64,000 nucleotides of DNA from Dendronalium phyllosphericum CENA369 (GCF_016056275.1 NZ_JAECZA010000080.1:1-64000), one strand, 5' to 3'; positions 26,556 to 36,619 are shown, numbered from the stretch's first letter. Translations and numbers: made by a program. The notes: generated by a model from the sequence alone, not told the origin.

Positions 26556-27518
26556 ATGCGGATTGCTCGTAACATTACAGAACTAATTGGTCGTACTCCA
26601 TTAGTGCAATTGAACCGCATCCCCCAAGAGGAAGGATGTGTTGCTCAAATTGTCGTGAAACTAGAAAGCATGAACCCATCGGCATCAGTTAAAGACCGAA
26701 TTGGGGTGAGTATGATTAATGCCGCAGAACAAGAGGGGTTAATTACTCCTAAAAAGACAGTATTAGTAGAACCTACCTCTGGTAATACGGGAATTGCCCT
26801 AGCAATGGCAGCTGCTGCTAAAGGTTATCGTTTGATTTTGACAATGCCAGAGACGATGAGTGGGGAACGGCGGGCAATGCTGCGCGCTTATGGAGCTGAA
26901 CTAGAACTCACACCAGGAATTGAAGGTATGAGTGGGGCAATTCGCCGGGCGCAAGAAATAGTGGAGACTACGCCATATGCCTATATGTTGCAGCAGTTTC
27001 GCAATCCAGCCAACCCCAAAGTGCATCGGGAAACGACAGCAGAGGAAATCTGGGAAGATACCGATGGTCAAGTTGATATGATTGTGGCAGGGGTTGGTAC
27101 AGGTGGTACGATCGCAGGTGTAGCAGAAGTAATTAAAGCACGCAAGCCGAGCTTTAAAGCGATCGCAGTCGAACCAGCCAATAGCCCAGTTTTATCTGGG
27201 GGACGACCGGGGCCGCACAAAATTCAAGGAATTGGGGCTGGTTTTATTCCTCAAGTGCTCAAGGTAAAATTGATAGATGAAGTGATTAGCGTTACCGATG
27301 ACGAAGCGATCGCTTACGGTCGGCGTTTGGCAAGAGAAGAAGGGCTGCTGTCTGGTATTTCTAGTGGAGCAGCTTTATGTGCTGCCATTCGTGTTGCCCA
27401 ACGCCAAGAAAACAAGGGACGTTTAATTGTAATGATTCAACCCAGTTTTGGAGAGAGGTATTTAAGTACACCATTGTTCCAAGACTTGGAAACAAAGGTA
27501 GCCGCTAGCATCAGCTAA
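26556..27518 (+). CDS. cysK: Cysteine synthase A (O-acetylserine sulfhydrylase)
   Basis: Makes cysteine from O-acetylserine and sulfide with pyridoxal phosphate. The 320 residues carry the PLP lysine at 46 ([10 protein letters not shown]), the substrate loop [20 protein letters not shown], the phosphate-binding [14 protein letters not shown], and [10 protein letters not shown] near the end. The length is normal. It lies between the Rrf2 gene (64 bases) and the J-protein gene (16 bases), so the three may form one transcript. Confidence 0.95.
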   Translation: MRIARNITELIGRTPLVQLNRIPQEEGCVAQIVVKLESMNPSASVKDRIGVSMINAAEQEGLITPKKTVLVEPTSGNTGIALAMAAAAKGYRLILTMPETMSGERRAMLRAYGAELELTPGIEGMSGAIRRAQEIVETTPYAYMLQQFRNPANPKVHRETTAEEIWEDTDGQVDMIVAGVGTGGTIAGVAEVIKARKPSFKAIAVEPANSPVLSGGRPGPHKIQGIGAGFIPQVLKVKLIDEVISVTDDEAIAYGRRLAREEGLLSGISSGAALCAAIRVAQRQENKGRLIVMIQPSFGERYLSTPLFQDLETKVAASIS

Positions 27519-27534
27519 CGATAAATTTGGATGA

Positions 27535-28242
27535 ATGGTCAATTCTAAGCAAAATTTTAATCACTACGACACACTAAAAGTTAGTCCACATGCAAGCCAA
27601 GCGGAGATTAAACAAGCTTATCGCCGCTTGGTAAAATTATTTCATCCTGACAGCAATCAAGAAACTGCCGATAAAGACCAGATTATTCGTATTAACGCTG
27701 CATACGAAGTTTTAGGCGATAGTCAAAGTCGCCTCAATTACGATCGACAACGGCAAGATGACTCTTTAAAATTAAATAGCGATCGCCAACAGCGTACAGC
27801 ATCCGCTCAAAAGCATTACAAAGTAACACGACAAACAGGACGGGATGCGGATGAACAAGTCGAGGAATGGCTGCGGCGAGTGTATCAACCAGTCAATCGT
27901 TTACTTTCTGGCATTCTCTATTCCTTAGAAGAACAAATGGAGCAATTGGCTGCCGATCCCTTTGACGATGAATTATTAGAAGAATTTCAGGAATACTTAC
28001 AAACTTGTCGAGATGACTTTAAACAAGCACAAGTCACTTTTCGTTCTCTACCGAATCCTCCCAGTCTTGCTAGAACAGCAGCCCACCTTTACTACAGCCT
28101 CAGTCAAGTAGGAGATGGATTGGAAGAGTTAGCTTATTTCCCATTGAACTACGATGAACGTTATTTGCACACAGGGCAAGAAATGTTCCGCATAGCTATA
28201 AGATTACACTGCGAGGCACAAGCTTCTGTGAAGAGTCATTAG
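27535..28242 (+). CDS. J-domain protein
   Basis: A DnaJ-type co-chaperone that would stimulate a DnaK ATPase. The J domain covers residues 10-78 (HYDTLKVSPHASQAEIKQAY, HPD at 37-39, INAAYEVLGDSQSRLNYDRQ). There is no Gly/Phe region, zinc-finger or canonical C-terminal domain; instead about 120 helical residues (YSLEEQMEQLAADPFDDELL) are unique. It is thus a specialised J-protein with unknown client. The start lies 16 bases after cysK, which suggests cotranscription. Confidence 0.9.
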   Translation: MVNSKQNFNHYDTLKVSPHASQAEIKQAYRRLVKLFHPDSNQETADKDQIIRINAAYEVLGDSQSRLNYDRQRQDDSLKLNSDRQQRTASAQKHYKVTRQTGRDADEQVEEWLRRVYQPVNRLLSGILYSLEEQMEQLAADPFDDELLEEFQEYLQTCRDDFKQAQVTFRSLPNPPSLARTAAHLYYSLSQVGDGLEELAYFPLNYDERYLHTGQEMFRIAIRLHCEAQASVKSH

Positions 28243-28251
28243 TCAGTTGTC

Positions 28252-28286
28252 GTAGAGACGCGATTAACCCAAGTCTTTCCAAGAGT
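28252..28286. repeat. 35-bp inverted repeat, right copy
   Basis: Exact reverse complement of 26001-26035, placed ten bases after the J-protein stop codon. Confidence 0.92.
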
Positions 28287-28396
28287 CAGTAGTTACTTCT
28301 CCCTTGTCCCCCTTGTCTTCCCCATCTCCCCCAGCCTCCTTTCAAGAGCCGCTACAATAGTACGCTAAAGAAAGATTATGCCAAAATAGAGATATT

Positions 28397-29869
28397 ATGA
28401 CTGCTACTACCGTAAAAACTGAGTACGAAGCGATTATTGGTCTGGAAACCCATTGTCAGCTGAGTACCAATACAAAGATTTTCTCTACCAGTTCCACAGC
28501 ATTTGGTGCTGACCCCAATACTAATATTGACCCAGTATGTATGGGTTTACCTGGGGTTCTACCTGTACTCAACCAAAAAGTTTTAGAGTATGCCGTCAAA
28601 GCTGGCTTGGCATTAAACTGCCAAATTGCTAAATATAGCAAATTTGACCGTAAACAGTATTTTTATCCTGACTTACCCAAAAATTACCAAATTTCTCAAT
28701 ATGACTTGCCAATCGCAGAACATGGCTGGTTAGAAATTGAGTTAGTAGATGCAGAAGGCAATCCGATTCGCAAACGCATTGGCATCACCCGTTTGCACAT
28801 GGAAGAGGACGCAGGCAAACTCGTACACGCAGGTAGCGATCGCCTATCTGGTTCTACCTATTCTTTGGTAGACTACAACCGCGCAGGTGTGCCGTTGGTA
28901 GAAATCGTCTCTGAACCCGATTTGCGTTCCGGACAAGAAGCTGCTGAATATGCCGAAGAATTACGCCGTATTGTCCGGTATCTCGGTGTGAGTGATGGCA
29001 ACATGCAAGAAGGTTCTCTACGTTGTGATGTCAACATCTCTGTACGTCCGGTGGGACAAAAAGAGTTTGGCACGAAAGTAGAAATTAAAAATATGAACTC
29101 GTTTAGTGCCATCCAAAGAGCCATTGAGTACGAAATTGAACGGCAGATTGCAGCCATAGAAGCAGGCGATCGCATTGTCCAAGAAACTCGTCTATGGGAA
29201 GAAGGTACTCAACGTACAAGTAGTATGCGGGTTAAGGAAGGTTCTAGTGATTACCGCTACTTCCCCGAACCCGATTTAGCACCAATTGAGGTATCCAATA
29301 AACAATTAGAGCAGTGGCGTAACGAACTGCCAGAACTGCCAGCACAAAAACGCCATCATTATGAAAGCGAGTTGGGGCTTTCGGCTTACGATGCGCGGGT
29401 GTTGACAGAAGACCGTCCGGTAGCCGAGTATTTTGAAGGGGCGATCGCAGCAGGAGCCAATCCGAAAGCTGCTGCCAACTGGATTACTCAAGATATCGCG
29501 GCATACCTCAACAAACAAAAACTTAATATTACTGAAATTGCTTTGACTCCCACAAATCTAGCTGATATCATCACTCGAATTGAAAAGGGTAAAATTAGCA
29601 ATGCTCAAGCTAAAGAAAAGCTGCCAGATTTACTCACAGGTATTTCTCCTGAAAAAGCTTTTGCTGGTCAAGAGTTAATTACCGATCCTAGCGTACTGGA
29701 ACCTATTGTTGATGAAGTCATAGCTGCCAATCCCAAAGAACTAGAAAAGTATCGCAACGGTAATACTAATCTCAAAGGTTTCTTTGTGGGACAGGTTCTG
29801 AAGAAGACTAGCAAACGTGCCGACCCTAAACTAACAAATGAATTAGTAGAGAAGAAACTGAATGCTTAA
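28397..29869 (+). CDS. gatB: Asp-tRNA(Asn)/Glu-tRNA(Gln) amidotransferase subunit B
   Basis: Together with GatA and GatC it converts misacylated Glu-tRNA(Gln) to Gln-tRNA(Gln); GatB is the kinase and tRNA-binding part. The 490 residues begin with the cradle domain (EYEAIIGLETHCQLSTNTKI, DPVCMGLPGVLPVLN, RKQYFYPDLPKNYQISQYD) and include RLHMEEDAGKLVH, GVPLVEIVSEPD and VEIKNMNSFSAIQRAIEYEI. The C-terminal YqeY-like tail contains NPKELEKYRNGNTNLKGFFV. Length and order are normal. GatA and GatC are not nearby, as is usual in cyanobacteria. Confidence 0.96.
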   Translation: MTATTVKTEYEAIIGLETHCQLSTNTKIFSTSSTAFGADPNTNIDPVCMGLPGVLPVLNQKVLEYAVKAGLALNCQIAKYSKFDRKQYFYPDLPKNYQISQYDLPIAEHGWLEIELVDAEGNPIRKRIGITRLHMEEDAGKLVHAGSDRLSGSTYSLVDYNRAGVPLVEIVSEPDLRSGQEAAEYAEELRRIVRYLGVSDGNMQEGSLRCDVNISVRPVGQKEFGTKVEIKNMNSFSAIQRAIEYEIERQIAAIEAGDRIVQETRLWEEGTQRTSSMRVKEGSSDYRYFPEPDLAPIEVSNKQLEQWRNELPELPAQKRHHYESELGLSAYDARVLTEDRPVAEYFEGAIAAGANPKAAANWITQDIAAYLNKQKLNITEIALTPTNLADIITRIEKGKISNAQAKEKLPDLLTGISPEKAFAGQELITDPSVLEPIVDEVIAANPKELEKYRNGNTNLKGFFVGQVLKKTSKRADPKLTNELVEKKLNA

Positions 29870-29933
29870 TTGTGGGTGCAGCATTTGCAGTTAGTTGGCG
29901 ATTGTTAGATAACCTTATTAAAAATTCAAAAAT

Positions 29934-29976
29934 AAAAAGGCAAAAGATTTCGTCTTTTGCCTTTTTATTTTTGTTT
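29934..29976 (+). terminator. Intrinsic terminator after gatB
   Basis: AAAAAGGCAAAAGA (29934-29947) and its exact complement (29953-29966) enclose a TTTCG loop, followed by more T. The A-rich left arm may let it act in both directions. Confidence 0.88.
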
Positions 29977-30060
29977 TGACTTTAATTCTAAAATCTAGAG
30001 TTTAGACTAATTATCTAAAATGAGGCAACACATTTAAACCTCCAAAGCTATGACATACCT

Positions 30061-30162
30061 CAATACGGTTCAGTTAAAGGTTATTGGCGTAGAAAATTGG
30101 TCTTTCAGACGCGATTCATCGCGTCTCTACATGAGGATTTGGGGCTTAACTGAACTGTATTG
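30061..30162. repeat. MITE-like element, 102 bp, with inner palindrome
   Basis: The ends CAATACGGTTCAGTTAA (30061-30077) and TTAACTGAACTGTATTG (30146-30162) are inverted repeats with one mismatch. Inside lies the palindrome GACGCGATTCATCGCGTC (30108-30125), which recurs as GACGCGATTTATCGCGTC at 31830-31847. A run of ACGAATT units follows at about 30182-30206. Confidence 0.75.
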
Positions 30163-30228
30163 TGCCATATCTGACTTTCTTAATTACGAATTACGAATTA
30201 CGAATTGGTATTAGACTAATGATTAGAT

Positions 30229-31500
30229 TCATACTTCTTGTTTTGAAACTACTTTCGACTCAATTGCTTGACTATCTGCTGTCACCGAATAAAATAACTT
30301 CTCATAGTGATTTAAAGCATGTTCAAAAGCATATTGTTCTGTAGCGTATTGACGGCTGTTATAACCTAGAGTTTTGACTTTTTCTGGATGTTTGTAGAGT
30401 TCTAAAATTGCCGTTGCTAAAGCTTCGTGGTCTTCTGGAGGAACAATAACTCCACCGCCACTTTGTCTAATTGCTCTTGCTGCTGTACCATTGTCGGGAA
30501 CAGATGCGACTAAAGCCCGACCACTAGCAAGTAATACTTGAATTTTTGATGGCATATTGAATGAGATGACATTTTTCTTTTGCACTACCAAACTAACATC
30601 GGCAGCCGCTAACATTTGTGGTAAATCTTCGCGGGGTTGGAACGGCAATAGCAAAACGTTATCGGCTCCACAGTCTAGACAATACTTTTGTAATCGCTGT
30701 AAACCTTTTACTTCTCCAACAATTACAAAGGCAATCTCTGGGATATGACGCAATACAGAAGCAGCTTTAATGACAGTTTCTAAACCTTGGGTCAGGGCAA
30801 TGTTTCCAGAATACTGTACTACAAATTTGCCATTGAGGTTATGTGCCATCCGAAAAAGGTTATTTTCTTTTGACAAAGGGCGAATGAAATTTATATCAAC
30901 CCAGTTAGGAATTTGCTCAATTTTGCTTGATTCTACACCTTTAGATAGTAAGTTTTCTACAAACCCATCAGCGATGACGCTAATTTTAGAAGCAGTGCGG
31001 TAAGCGAATTTTTCTAATCCAGCAAATACTTTGATAAGCAATTTATTTTTCAGTAGTCCAACATGGACGGCTGCTTCCGGTAATATATCTTGAAGATTTA
31101 ATACTACAGGGCAGTTACGCAACCATCCCAAAAGAGCAGCTGGTACACAAACAGGTAGTGATGGCGAAGTTGAGAGAATCACATCTGGTCGCCAGCCAAC
31201 CAGAGCAGGCAAAAAACTAGTAACAACGAAACTAGCATCTAGCAATACTCTATCTAACAGATTAGGTTGTGGACGAATCCAAACATAACTGCGTTGGATT
31301 TTGACACCATTTTTATATTCGGTGAAATATAATTTCCCCCGATAGCCTTCATAAATTTGGCGTTCGGGGTAGTTAGGCATGGCGGTGACTACACGCACTT
31401 CATGACCTCTTTTGACCAGTCCCTCTGCTAATTCCGTCATCAGTGGGGCGATACCAATTGGTTCTGGATAGTAGTTGTAGGAGTAAATTAAAATCCGCAT
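30229..31500 (-). CDS. Glycosyltransferase family 4, WbuB/WcaI-like
   Basis: Transfers a sugar from a nucleotide sugar during polysaccharide synthesis at the inner membrane. The 423 residues have the two-domain GT-B fold: an N-terminal MRILIYSYNYYPEPIGIAPL, a membrane-associated stretch (VVTSFLPALVGWRPDVIL), and a C-terminal nucleotide-sugar domain with VVQYSGNIALTQGLETVIKA, LLLPFQPREDLPQMLAAADV and NMPSKIQVLLASGRALVASV. This order resembles WbuB/WcaI-type transferases. The tail (VTADSQAIESKVVSKQEV) is low-complexity. It stands alone, convergent with gatB and about 4.4 kb from the polysaccharide cluster at 35879. Confidence 0.88.
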   Translation of the reverse strand: MRILIYSYNYYPEPIGIAPLMTELAEGLVKRGHEVRVVTAMPNYPERQIYEGYRGKLYFTEYKNGVKIQRSYVWIRPQPNLLDRVLLDASFVVTSFLPALVGWRPDVILSTSPSLPVCVPAALLGWLRNCPVVLNLQDILPEAAVHVGLLKNKLLIKVFAGLEKFAYRTASKISVIADGFVENLLSKGVESSKIEQIPNWVDINFIRPLSKENNLFRMAHNLNGKFVVQYSGNIALTQGLETVIKAASVLRHIPEIAFVIVGEVKGLQRLQKYCLDCGADNVLLLPFQPREDLPQMLAAADVSLVVQKKNVISFNMPSKIQVLLASGRALVASVPDNGTAARAIRQSGGGVIVPPEDHEALATAILELYKHPEKVKTLGYNSRQYATEQYAFEHALNHYEKLFYSVTADSQAIESKVVSKQEV

Positions 31501-31991
31501 AACAAATTAGTCAGAAGTTCTCTGGTTTTAATGGACTATGAAAGTATTTTTCTTCAAAAATTTATTTTTCTGGATTTTGAAGCACCCACACTATTTAATT
31601 CTGTCTTCAGACTCTTGCTATGTCAGTGATTTTTCTTGAAGATTCAGTAAATTTTGTTATTTTATTGCTTAAGTATTAGTCGGTAGTTGTTTGACAATTT
31701 AGACATGAATGTAATTGTATAAATTAATTTTGTATTTAAGTAAAAACTCTAATATTAAAGCTCGTCTCTAAAATCTTGTTTGTATTTGCGATCGCTTCAA
31801 TTATTGATTGCAACACATCCTTGGTTCAAGACGCGATTTATCGCGTCTCTACAAATGGTCTATTTGTCACATTCTTTTTTCAAATTCGTATAATTTACAT
31901 TAACTAAATAAAACTAGACGTTTTAAATATAAGTAACTAGAAACAAGTTTTTTATTTTGGATAAAGTCGAGCTTAGGATATTTTGATTTTT
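31501..31991. other. Intergenic stretch with palindromic repeat
   Basis: There is no gene in these 490 bases. The palindrome GACGCGATTTATCGCGTC at 31830-31847, followed by TCTAC, is a second copy of the repeat core at 30108. The remaining sequence is AT-rich with no strong hairpin. Confidence 0.55.
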
Positions 31992-32876
31992 TTAAATAGA
32001 AAAGCTTTTCACCACTTGCAGAAACTGCTGTAGAACAGGAGTTATATCTTCTTGTTGCCAGACTATAGTTGTTTCTATTAATGGTGTTTTCTCCTGAAAT
32101 GGGCGGTAAACTACACCAGAACGCTGAAGATTTTTTAAAGAAGAAGGTACGATCGCAATTCCCATTCCTGCCGACACTAACCCGATAATCGTCTGCATCT
32201 GAATCGCTTCTTGAGTTATTTTAGGGCTGAAATTTCCTTGCTGGCAAAGACTCACAATTTGGTCGTAAAGTCCTGGCCCTAAGTGGCGGGGAAACATAAT
32301 AAAAAATTCCTCAGCAAGCGATCGCATTGGTATGCATTCTTGTTCGGCTAAGAGATGAGTTTCCGGTAAAGCCACAATTAGGGCTTCTTGCTGAATGCAT
32401 TGTTGATGAAGTGTATTGTCTTCCAAAGGTGGATGAGCAAAACCTACATGAATGTGGCGATTTTGTAGTGCTTGCTCTTGCTGAGTTGTCGTCATCTCTT
32501 GTAGTACCAACTCTACTTCTGAGTATTTTTCTCGGAACTTTCGTAAAATTTGAGGCAGTAAATTGTAGGTGACTAAACTAGTAAACCCCACTCGTAGTTG
32601 CCCTTTTTCACCTCTTCCCGTTCTTTGAGTTAGGTCAATTGCCTTTTCTAGTTGAGCTAATAGTTGATAAGCTTCCTGCAAAAATACTTGCCCTGCTTCG
32701 GTTAGCTGTACCTGTCGCTTGGTTTTGCGGTGAAATAGTTCTACCCCTAGTTCCAACTCTAGTTGCTGAATTTGTTGGCTTAAGGGAGGTTGAGCGATAT
32801 GCAATCTTTCAGCGGCTCTACTGAAGTGCAGTTCTTCAGCTACAGCAATAAAGTAGCGGAGGTGTCGTATTTCCAT
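31992..32876 (-). CDS. LysR family regulator beside ilvD
   Basis: A 294-residue LysR-type regulator. The N-terminal winged helix (MEIRHLRYFIAVAEELHFSR, AAERLHIAQPPLSQQIQQLE, LGVELFHRKTKRQVQLTEAG) is of the CbnR/BenM subtype. The effector domain contains GQLRVGFTSLVTYNLLPQIL and ends QEDITPVLQQFLQVVKSFSI. It is transcribed away from ilvD with 101 bases between, the classic arrangement in which a LysR protein controls its divergent neighbour. An acetolactate- or branched-chain-related inducer is a guess from position. Confidence 0.92.
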   Translation of the reverse strand: MEIRHLRYFIAVAEELHFSRAAERLHIAQPPLSQQIQQLELELGVELFHRKTKRQVQLTEAGQVFLQEAYQLLAQLEKAIDLTQRTGRGEKGQLRVGFTSLVTYNLLPQILRKFREKYSEVELVLQEMTTTQQEQALQNRHIHVGFAHPPLEDNTLHQQCIQQEALIVALPETHLLAEQECIPMRSLAEEFFIMFPRHLGPGLYDQIVSLCQQGNFSPKITQEAIQMQTIIGLVSAGMGIAIVPSSLKNLQRSGVVYRPFQEKTPLIETTIVWQQEDITPVLQQFLQVVKSFSI

Positions 32877-32931
32877 CTTTTTGATATTTTATAAGTTTTA
32901 ATTCTGCATAAATATATATTGGACATCTCAA

Positions 32932-32945
32932 ATAAGTCTACTTAT
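32932..32945. promoter_or_regulatory. Candidate LysR-type operator before ilvD
   Basis: ATAAG-TCTA-CTTAT is a dyad in the 101-base gap between the divergent LysR and ilvD genes, 32 bases upstream of ilvD. Its size and place suit a LysR-type half of a bipartite site. Confidence 0.4.
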
Positions 32946-32977
32946 GATACTCGTACAAGACACGCAAGGAAACAAAG

Positions 32978-34669
32978 ATGTCAGAAAATATCAGAAGTCA
33001 GGCGGTCACACAAGGAGTGCAGCGATCGCCAAATCGAGCGATGCTACGAGCAGTGGGATTTCAAGATGAAGACTTTCACAAAGCTATCGTCGGCGTAGCC
33101 AACGCTTACAGCACTATCACCCCCTGCAACATCGGAATCAATCAACTTGCAAAAATAGCCGAAGCTAGTATTAAACAAGCCGGAGCAATGCCGCAAATAT
33201 TTGGCACAATTACCATCAGCGACGGCATTTCAATGGGAACAGAAGGGATGAAATATTCCCTAGTATCACGAGAAGTGATCGCCGACTCCATTGAAACCGT
33301 CTGTAATGGGCAAAGTATGGATGGCGCGATCGCCATTGGTGGCTGTGATAAAAATATGCCAGGAGCAATGATTGCTATAGCGCGGATGAATATCCCAGCA
33401 ATTTTTGTCTATGGTGGCACAATTAAACCCGGATACTACAACGGCCAGGATTTAACCATAGTCAGTTCTTTTGAAGCGGTAGGTCAATACAGTGCTGGAA
33501 AAATTGACGAAAAAGAACTAATAGAAGTTGAAAGTCGGGCTTGTCCTGGTGCGGGTTCTTGTGGTGGGATGTACACCGCCAACACTATGTCCTCAGCCTT
33601 TGAAGCAATGGGCATGAGTTTACCCTATTCTTCCACAATGGCGGCAGAAGACCCAGAAAAAGCCGATAGTACAGCCGAATCCGCCAAGGTCTTAGTAGAA
33701 GCAATTCGCCAACAAATCTTACCTAGACAAATTATCACCCGCAAATCCATAGAAAATGCTATTTCTGTAATTATGGCTGTAGGTGGTTCAACTAACGCCG
33801 TATTACATTTTCTGGCGATCGCTCGCGCTGCCGATGTAGAACTAAATCTCGATAACTTTGAAACTATCCGCGATCGCGTACCTGTTTTGTGCGATCTCAA
33901 ACCGAGTGGTAGGTATGTTGCCACAGACTTACACAAAGCAGGTGGCATTCCCCAAGTGATGAAAATGCTACTAGTGCATGGCTTACTTCACGGTGAATGT
34001 CTGACGATTACAGGTAAAAGCATCGCCGAAGTCTTAGCAGATGTTCCCGACAAGCCACCCGCTAACCAAGATGTAATTCGTCCTTGGGATCGACCAATGT
34101 ATGCCCAAGGTCACTTAGCGATTCTCAAAGGTAATCTAGCAACACAAGGGGCAGTGGCTAAAATTACTGGTGTGAAAAAGCCTAGCATTACTGGCCCGGC
34201 ACGGGTATTTGATTCCGAGGAAGAATGTTTAGATGCCATCCTGGCGGGTAAGATTCAAGCTGGAGATGTCATTGTGATTCGTTATGAAGGCCCCAAAGGT
34301 GGCCCTGGGATGCGAGAAATGTTAGCGCCGACATCGGCAATTATTGGTGCGGGTTTGGGTGATGCAGTCGGTTTAATTACTGATGGGCGCTTTTCTGGTG
34401 GTACTTACGGTATGGTGGTGGGACACGTTGCGCCGGAAGCTGCTGTTGGTGGTGCGATCGCTCTGGTGGCAGAAGGTGATACCATCACCATCGATGCCCA
34501 TTCTCGGTTGTTACAGTTGAATATTTCTGATGAAGAGTTAGCACGACGACGAGCTAACTGGCAACCCCGTCCGCCCCGTTATACAAAAGGTATCTTGGCG
34601 AAATATGCTAAGTTGGTTGCTTCTAGCAGCGTCGGTGCTGTCACTGATTTGGATTTATTTCATGAATAA
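32978..34669 (+). CDS. ilvD: Dihydroxy-acid dehydratase
   Basis: Penultimate step of valine and isoleucine synthesis: dehydrates dihydroxy acids with an iron-sulfur cluster. The 563 residues include the cluster and metal regions [14 protein letters not shown] and [20 protein letters not shown], then [20 protein letters not shown], and the C-terminal [20 protein letters not shown] and [20 protein letters not shown]. The length fits the shorter, plant/cyanobacterial-type enzyme. AGGAAA before the ATG serves as ribosome site. A divergent LysR gene probably controls it. Confidence 0.96.
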   Translation: MSENIRSQAVTQGVQRSPNRAMLRAVGFQDEDFHKAIVGVANAYSTITPCNIGINQLAKIAEASIKQAGAMPQIFGTITISDGISMGTEGMKYSLVSREVIADSIETVCNGQSMDGAIAIGGCDKNMPGAMIAIARMNIPAIFVYGGTIKPGYYNGQDLTIVSSFEAVGQYSAGKIDEKELIEVESRACPGAGSCGGMYTANTMSSAFEAMGMSLPYSSTMAAEDPEKADSTAESAKVLVEAIRQQILPRQIITRKSIENAISVIMAVGGSTNAVLHFLAIARAADVELNLDNFETIRDRVPVLCDLKPSGRYVATDLHKAGGIPQVMKMLLVHGLLHGECLTITGKSIAEVLADVPDKPPANQDVIRPWDRPMYAQGHLAILKGNLATQGAVAKITGVKKPSITGPARVFDSEEECLDAILAGKIQAGDVIVIRYEGPKGGPGMREMLAPTSAIIGAGLGDAVGLITDGRFSGGTYGMVVGHVAPEAAVGGAIALVAEGDTITIDAHSRLLQLNISDEELARRRANWQPRPPRYTKGILAKYAKLVASSSVGAVTDLDLFHE

Positions 34670-34740
34670 TTAAACACCTATTCCCATATCCCGATGAGTG
34701 TTTAATTAAACCATAGAGGGGCGCTGAGGAACGCGAAGTT

Positions 34741-35481
34741 TTAGAGAATTTGTGAGAGGAATTTGCGGGTTCGTTCTTCTTGGGGGTTGGTGAAAAAGTT
34801 GTCGGGGGTGGCTGATTCGACTAAGTGTCCGCTATCCATTAAAACTACTCGATCGGCAACTTCACGAGCGAATCCGACTTCATGGGTAACGACTACCATT
34901 GTCATACCATCACGAGCGAGATTTCGCATTACATCTAATACTTCGCGTACCATTTCTAGGTCTAAAGCTGAGGTAGGTTCGTCAAACAGCATAATTTTAG
35001 GTTGCATGGCTAAAGCACGAGCGATCGCCACCCTTTGTTGCTGTCCGCCAGATAATTGTTCTGGGTATTTCTGTGCCTGTTCTAATATTCCTACTCTATC
35101 TAGCAATTGCATTGCCAATTCTTCGGCTTTTACCTTCGACCACCGACGTACACGAATTGGTGCTAAAGTGATATTTTGCAGCACTGTTAGATGGGGAAAT
35201 AAATTGAATTGTTGAAATACCATTCCGACTTCTCGCCTAATTTTTTCGACATTTCGTAAGTCATGGCTGAGGGTAATTCCGTCGATTTCAATTCTTCCTT
35301 GTTGGTATGCTTCTAAAGCATTAAAGGTGCGGATAAATGTTGATTTACCCGAACCAGAAGGCCCCATCAACACTAATACCTCTCCACGATTTACTGTTAA
35401 GCTCACACCCTGGATAACGTGAAATTTTCCATACCATTTGTGAACTTCTTGAGCTACAATTATCGGGGTTTGTTCTATCAC
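34741..35481 (-). CDS. Amino-acid ABC importer ATPase (GlnQ/BgtA-like), orphan
   Basis: Motor of a polar amino-acid importer. The 246 residues hold Walker [12 protein letters not shown]-loop [11 protein letters not shown], signature LSGGQQQR, Walker [13 protein letters not shown] and the H-loop THEVGF. The segment [20 protein letters not shown] is characteristic of the GlnQ/HisP group. No binding protein or permease gene adjoins, so it must serve components encoded elsewhere. In Anabaena one such ATPase, BgtA, serves two amino-acid transporters; this could be its equivalent. Confidence 0.9.
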   Translation of the reverse strand: MIEQTPIIVAQEVHKWYGKFHVIQGVSLTVNRGEVLVLMGPSGSGKSTFIRTFNALEAYQQGRIEIDGITLSHDLRNVEKIRREVGMVFQQFNLFPHLTVLQNITLAPIRVRRWSKVKAEELAMQLLDRVGILEQAQKYPEQLSGGQQQRVAIARALAMQPKIMLFDEPTSALDLEMVREVLDVMRNLARDGMTMVVVTHEVGFAREVADRVVLMDSGHLVESATPDNFFTNPQEERTRKFLSQIL

Positions 35482-35878
35482 GTTGTTTAACCTATAAAAT
35501 ATTACTAAAAAATATTAATAAAAAATTAGTTTTTAATTAGTTAAAAGTCTTTAATGGAACGGGGAATACCTGTAATTTCTACCAATCGTACCAAAAATAA
35601 GAGTCAGGTGTCTTGAGATAAGGCGCTACGGCAATGAATTGTCCTGTAATGCACCAAAAGGGGCGATCGCAACACAGAGGCGGTTTTGAATTAGTTATTA
35701 GTCATTCGCCCCTACACCCCTTGTCCATACCCTTGATTTGTCGTATCGCTGCGTGAGTTCTAGTTTAGAAATCTCTTGGTCACTGTGTAAGTTGTCACAT
35801 TTGCATTTGCATTGTTACTCTTTAAACCTTATATTAGATCCTTGATATAATTCACACCTCTTTTTAACTAATTTGAGG
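35482..35878. other. Intergenic stretch with a diverged repeat end
   Basis: Bases of about 35700-35765 (CCCCTTGTCCATACCCTTGA then GCTGCGTGAGTTCTAG) are a diverged copy of the right half of the element at 13429-13565. No gene is seen. The rest contains one HIP1-like site and no strong hairpin. Confidence 0.55.
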
Positions 35879-36619
35879 ATGCTGGTTTTTGTTATTCCAC
35901 TCAAAAGTCCGCAAGTTTCCAAATCTTGGGAGCGTGTCTCAAAATTATTTGAGAGATGTATTAAATCAGTTTGCAATCAAACTTCAACTGATTTTCATGC
36001 CATTGTCGTCTGTCACGAAAAGCCAAAAATAGAATTCACTCATTCTCAAATAACATACATTACTGTTGATTTTCCCCCTGCCAAAGAAACAAATCTAGTA
36101 GCTCAAGGAAACACAGATAAAGGGCGGAAACTCCTCAAAGGATTAACTTATGCGCGAAAATTTTCTCCGACTCACACAATGGCAGTTGATGCTGATGACT
36201 GTGTAAGTAAAAATTTAGCAGAGTTTATTAAGCAAAATCCTAATAGCAATGGATGGTTTATCAACAAAGGTTATAAATATCGGGAGGGGAGTCAATATAT
36301 ATATCTTAAAAGAAGTGAATTCAATAAAATGTGTGGGACTTGTAATATTCTGCGATATGACTTAAACAATTTTCCGGAAACGGCAGAATATAACCGGGGC
36401 TATGGGTACTATAAATACTATATAGATCACGCTCAAGTGAGAAACATTTTGACGCAAAAGGCAAAAGCCATTAAACCATTACCGTTTGCAGGTGCAGTTT
36501 ATGTTTTAGAAACAGGAGAACATCTTTTTTACGACTCAACAAAGTTGGGATTTAATATTTTCAATCGCAGATTTTTAAATCCATCGATTAGGGACGAGTT
36601 TGGTTTGTACAACTTATAG
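35879..36619 (+). CDS. Putative glycosyltransferase, GT-A fold
   Basis: A protein of about 246 residues starting MLVFVIPLKSPQVSKSWERV. It has SVCNQTSTDFHAIVVCHEKP in place of the usual sugar-transferase N-terminus and MAVDADDCVSKNLAEFIKQN as the metal-binding DxD site. The rest (CGTCNILRYDLNNFPETAEY) is unlike standard GT2 enzymes. A TTG at 35873 in the same frame is an alternative start; GAGG overlaps the region, so the start is uncertain. It lies 44 bases before the HpsL-like gene and heads the polysaccharide cluster. Confidence 0.72.
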   Translation: MLVFVIPLKSPQVSKSWERVSKLFERCIKSVCNQTSTDFHAIVVCHEKPKIEFTHSQITYITVDFPPAKETNLVAQGNTDKGRKLLKGLTYARKFSPTHTMAVDADDCVSKNLAEFIKQNPNSNGWFINKGYKYREGSQYIYLKRSEFNKMCGTCNILRYDLNNFPETAEYNRGYGYYKYYIDHAQVRNILTQKAKAIKPLPFAGAVYVLETGEHLFYDSTKLGFNIFNRRFLNPSIRDEFGLYNL

